Below, piece after piece: positions 60,491-64,000 of a stretch of 64,000 nt of DNA. The stretch spans positions 75,844,969-75,908,968 of the forward strand of contig NC_083605.1 of the NCBI RefSeq assembly GCF_029168945.1, in the 5' to 3' direction. Source of the DNA: Cannabis sativa (lineage: Eukaryota; Streptophyta; Magnoliopsida; Rosales; Cannabaceae). The notes beneath the pieces were generated by a model. That model did no database searches, had not been told where the DNA came from, and saw only the letters and a list, made by a program, of their open reading frames with translations. The position numbers and the translations under genes are program-made. Within the stretch, counting starts at the first letter, position 1. The number at the start of each line of letters is the position of its first letter.

Positions 60491-63400
60491 TCTAGCTATG
60501 TTATGTCATAGTCAATTATTAATTACACACCAAACATTATCTGATAATTATAACACACTCGACCTTAATATATAATAAAATTAACTATTGGTTATTAGTG
60601 GAGTCCATCATATACCATATCTATATCATTTTTTTTTTTTTATCAATTCTATATTTTTAACAATAACGTTAAAATTTAAATATAACTTTTAAGATTTTTA
60701 CCTTTTAAATTTTTACACATATTTTTTTTTGGTCGTTAATTTTTTTTAGTAAGATACGGTGATAATAATAGACGAGATACAATAATGACAATGTCTTGAA
60801 ATTATAGAGAATTATGTTGATTGAAAGAAAAAATTTTTATTTTTATAAATATATAAGTTTTTAATAGAACAATTTAAAATTCTATCTATATATACATATA
60901 TATATATTAATCGTATAATTCTTAATAAATAAATAATAGAATTTTCTAATCCTTTTAATAAAAGTATTTTTCAATAAAAAAAAATAAATAAAACTAAAAG
61001 TGTTTTATTTTATGGTATACAGTCTTTACTGGCCGGAAAAATATATTTAGTACTTTATATTTTCAATAATACTTATTTGGTACTTTATATTTTGAAACTG
61101 TACACATATTTGGGTAACTTATATAGTAAGTATAATTAATATAATTTTATTGATTTAACCAAACAGTTCTCAATTATATGTAATCAAATAATTAAATTTG
61201 AATTTATGATTTATAAAATTGAAGAAAGTTAATAACATTTTAATAAAAAATTTAGAGTTTAGGGTACCAACATATGATTTTAAAAACTATGGTACCAAAT
61301 AAATATTATTGAAAATATAAGATATTAAATTTGTATTTATATAAAACATAAGATACCAAATATTTATACACTCTATTATATATATTTATAAGCAATTAGA
61401 TAATATTATTATATATTAAATTATCTTTTAAAATTATATTATTATTTATTATATTGATAAATAATTTTTTTTGTGTTATTATACTAAAATAAAATTAAAA
61501 TATTCGCTCAAAAAAATAATTATATTAGTTAAAAATAAACGAGGGGAAGTGGGACCCATTTTAGAATGTACATGAATAATAATTTGGTGAGAGTAGGTTG
61601 AAATTGATAGTTCTTCTTGAAAATATAAAAAGAATATTCAAGAATATCTAAACACATTATATATATATTTATTTGAATAATAATAATAATAATAATGTAC
61701 ATTCCAATCCCACGTACTTTTTCTAAAATAATAATAATGAAAGGCTTCACTGATTTTATTCGTATGATTTTTTTTTTTTTTGTTATATATATATATATAT
61801 ATCTTTCCCTATATATATTATTTATATTATAATTAAATTAACTAATAATAATTTTATATAATCGTATCATATATATATATAATTGGAAGAAAATCATGTA
61901 TATTATACAGTACATATACTACTCTATAATCTATATATAGAGGGACAAAATGAATCTGATATTGGATGTGATATTGGCCCCAAAAATGAATAATATATAT
62001 ATATACATAATATATAGGTGAACCATACCTAATTTGGATGTTGCCAAAACAGTACATTCCAATATATATATAGCTTCTTTTTTTTTTAATTTAATTTATA
62101 TATTATAATTACATATATTTATATATATAATAGCTAGGGTTCAGTCTCAATATATATATAGTTGCAGCTACAGTATCATGATTATAATATATATATATAG
62201 ATGTAGGGTATCCAAAGTCTATAAGGCTCTGGAAATTGAAAGTAAAAACTTTGTAAAAATATAAAATAAATAAATAAAAGTGTGAAAACAAATAATGAGA
62301 GAGACAATATCATAATTAATTCTATTCATAATATAAAACCAAAGAGAGGAATGTTGGTGCGCTTAATTGGTACAACTACACTACAACTGCATCACATATA
62401 TATATATAAAAATATATTTATATATGTATATATATGGGTCCCCATGCAAATAAGTATGAGAATCTTGACTATTATATATTTACTATTTACACACTTTTTT
62501 TTTAGAAAAAAAATATGTATTTACATTTCTGATATATATTTCCCACAATATATAGAAATATATATTAATTATAATAAATTTTCATTCAAAACTACATATT
62601 TATATATATTATATTATGGTAATCATGAGCTAGATATATAAATAATAATCATCAGTTAGTGGTCATGTAAAAAATTTATAATATTTATTGAAATTATTAG
62701 TTAAAAATATATAACAACATTAATAATAAAATATTTATCTTGATAATAAAAAATATATAACAACAGTCACTTTATATAATTACACCCAATAAACCCTAGC
62801 TATATATTCCATCTGTCAATATATATATATATATATTTATTTATATATATTCTAATAATAAGAAAACAGCTAGCAATATATCAAACATGTTCTGGTTTTT
62901 ATAAATTATGAAAAAAAAAAAATTAAAAAAAGTTATATATAATTATTAATATGTGGTTATTACTAATTACTTAAGCCGAAATATTTAAAAAAGTTACATG
63001 TAATTATCAATGATTGTGTGAGTTGTTTTACTTTAATTTCTTACAACATATTCATATTGTTGTTCATTTGTTAGTCAACAATGTTAATTATAAGGTTTTT
63101 TTTCTTTTTCTTTTTTGGCTTTATTTATTTATTTATTTATTTTTTTTTTTTTGTGGGTGGGTATGTGTCAGAAGTAGAGGGTTATAAAGAGACCCACAAA
63201 CTTATTCATTACAAAGATGCAAACTTTATAAAATTTCCCTATATATTTTCTTTATTTTTTTTTAAAAAAAATTAATCTTTATGTATATATATATATGTCA
63301 TCACTTAAAAAAAAAATGATCTTTATTTAGCAAAAGAGGTTATAATTTTGTCTCCTTGACACAACACACGCTTAATCATAACCGTTGAGAGATATGAAGT

Positions 63401-64000
63401 CAACGGCATTATTAATAAAAAGTTTTTTATTTTTTTTTAACAAATTAATTAATAAAAAGTTTTTGCTTGCATGCAAATACTTTTTTTTTCCATAATATTA
63501 TTTTTCTACTAAAAAGTAGGGAATTAAATCCAATTGCAAAGATTATAGCTTTGTTGATCATATGTTTTTTTTTCTTTTTTGGGTACTTTTTCTTTAATTT
63601 TTAAATTAATATTATAATAGATCACTTTTTGGGGTTAATTTGATGATTTTACATATAAAAAATGAATAATCAATTAATACTATAATGGAAACTTTTAACT
63701 AATAAGCATATATTATCCAATAATAATAATCCAAGTAGTGTTGAATTAATGGGTTGCAATAAATATATATAGAATTAATTAAAGAAAAGAGGGGTCCTAC
63801 TTATGATGATTGAATGGCCAAATTCAAATCATACTTATAAATGATTAATTATTATGTCATTTTTCAAAATTTTCATATAATACAAATTAGCTATGGATTT
63901 TTTTTTAATTTATATATATATGACATATTTTTTTTCTTTATAGGAAAAAACATGCTTTGCCTTAAGGATTTAATTAAAGGACAATAAAGTGAGTTTAGGG
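60491..64000. other. Very AT-rich DNA with (TA)n runs, no gene seen
   Basis: 61040-61370 is an inverted, MITE-like stretch (GGTACTTTATATTTT at one side, AAACATAAGATACCAAAT at the other). Many ATATAT runs follow (61780-62830), and TTTA/poly-T runs at 63110-63150. No conserved coding sequence, RNA gene or terminator was found. Confidence 0.45.

Noticed and set aside
62282..62641. 119-codon + strand frame
   Set aside because: Made of ATA/TAT-rich codons from (TA)n DNA, with Ile/Tyr runs; no domain.
1..64000. CRISPR arrays, bacterial operons or phage genes
   Set aside because: The window is intron-bearing plant DNA; repeats found are MITEs, LTRs or local duplications without regular spacers.

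Overview
This is a stretch of AT-rich plant nuclear DNA, almost certainly from a eudicot. The genes have several to ten GT-AG introns, every recognised protein is a plant-type family member, and the intergenic DNA is full of plant transposon debris (MITEs, 5S-bearing Cassandra LTRs, LINE tails, a SINE). I cannot name the species; a rosid is a guess from general feel only.

Gene-rich left half (1-36,600). In order: an MTA/METTL3-type m6A methyltransferase (267-4108, -), an oligopeptide transporter (5880-12262, -), a Yippee-like zinc protein (15518-16060, +), a WNK8/10-type kinase (16815-19550, -), a PUX10-type UBA-UAS-UBX protein (24375-28022, -), a ZNHIT2-type zf-HIT protein (28923-31555, -) and an ALMT anion channel (34223-36496, -). 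I rebuilt each by joining exons at visible splice sites; every assembled CDS is a multiple of three and opens a full-length family protein. MTA, an OPT gene and PUX10 are also near neighbours on Arabidopsis chromosome 4, so this part looks like conserved microsynteny.

Transposon-rich middle (36,600-50,400). It holds no host gene that I can see. It contains two Cassandra (TRIM) solo LTRs carrying 5S rRNA-like sequence, each with a perfect 5-bp target duplication. One of them lies inside a very unusual palindromic Cassandra insertion, which looks like an integrated self-primed strong-stop cDNA. There are also a SINE tail, a decayed LINE and a rearranged PIF/Harbinger element.

Right part (50,400-64,000). 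It has one host gene, an LHW-like bHLH transcription factor (50404-53588, -, ten exons). Beyond it lie three LINE 3' tails, one with a 1.2-kb open ORF and one nested in an older MITE with a 12-bp duplication. The last 3.5 kb is very AT-rich DNA with no visible gene.

The genes do not form one pathway. Functions span mRNA methylation, peptide/metal transport, WNK signalling, p97/CDC48 recruitment, snoRNP/U5 assembly, anion transport and vascular/root transcription. The most original observations concern mobile elements: the Cassandra palindrome, and a series of non-autonomous elements whose ends can be placed to the base by their target duplications (hAT 8 bp, PIF TAA, two Mutator-like 9-10 bp, SINE about 16 bp).
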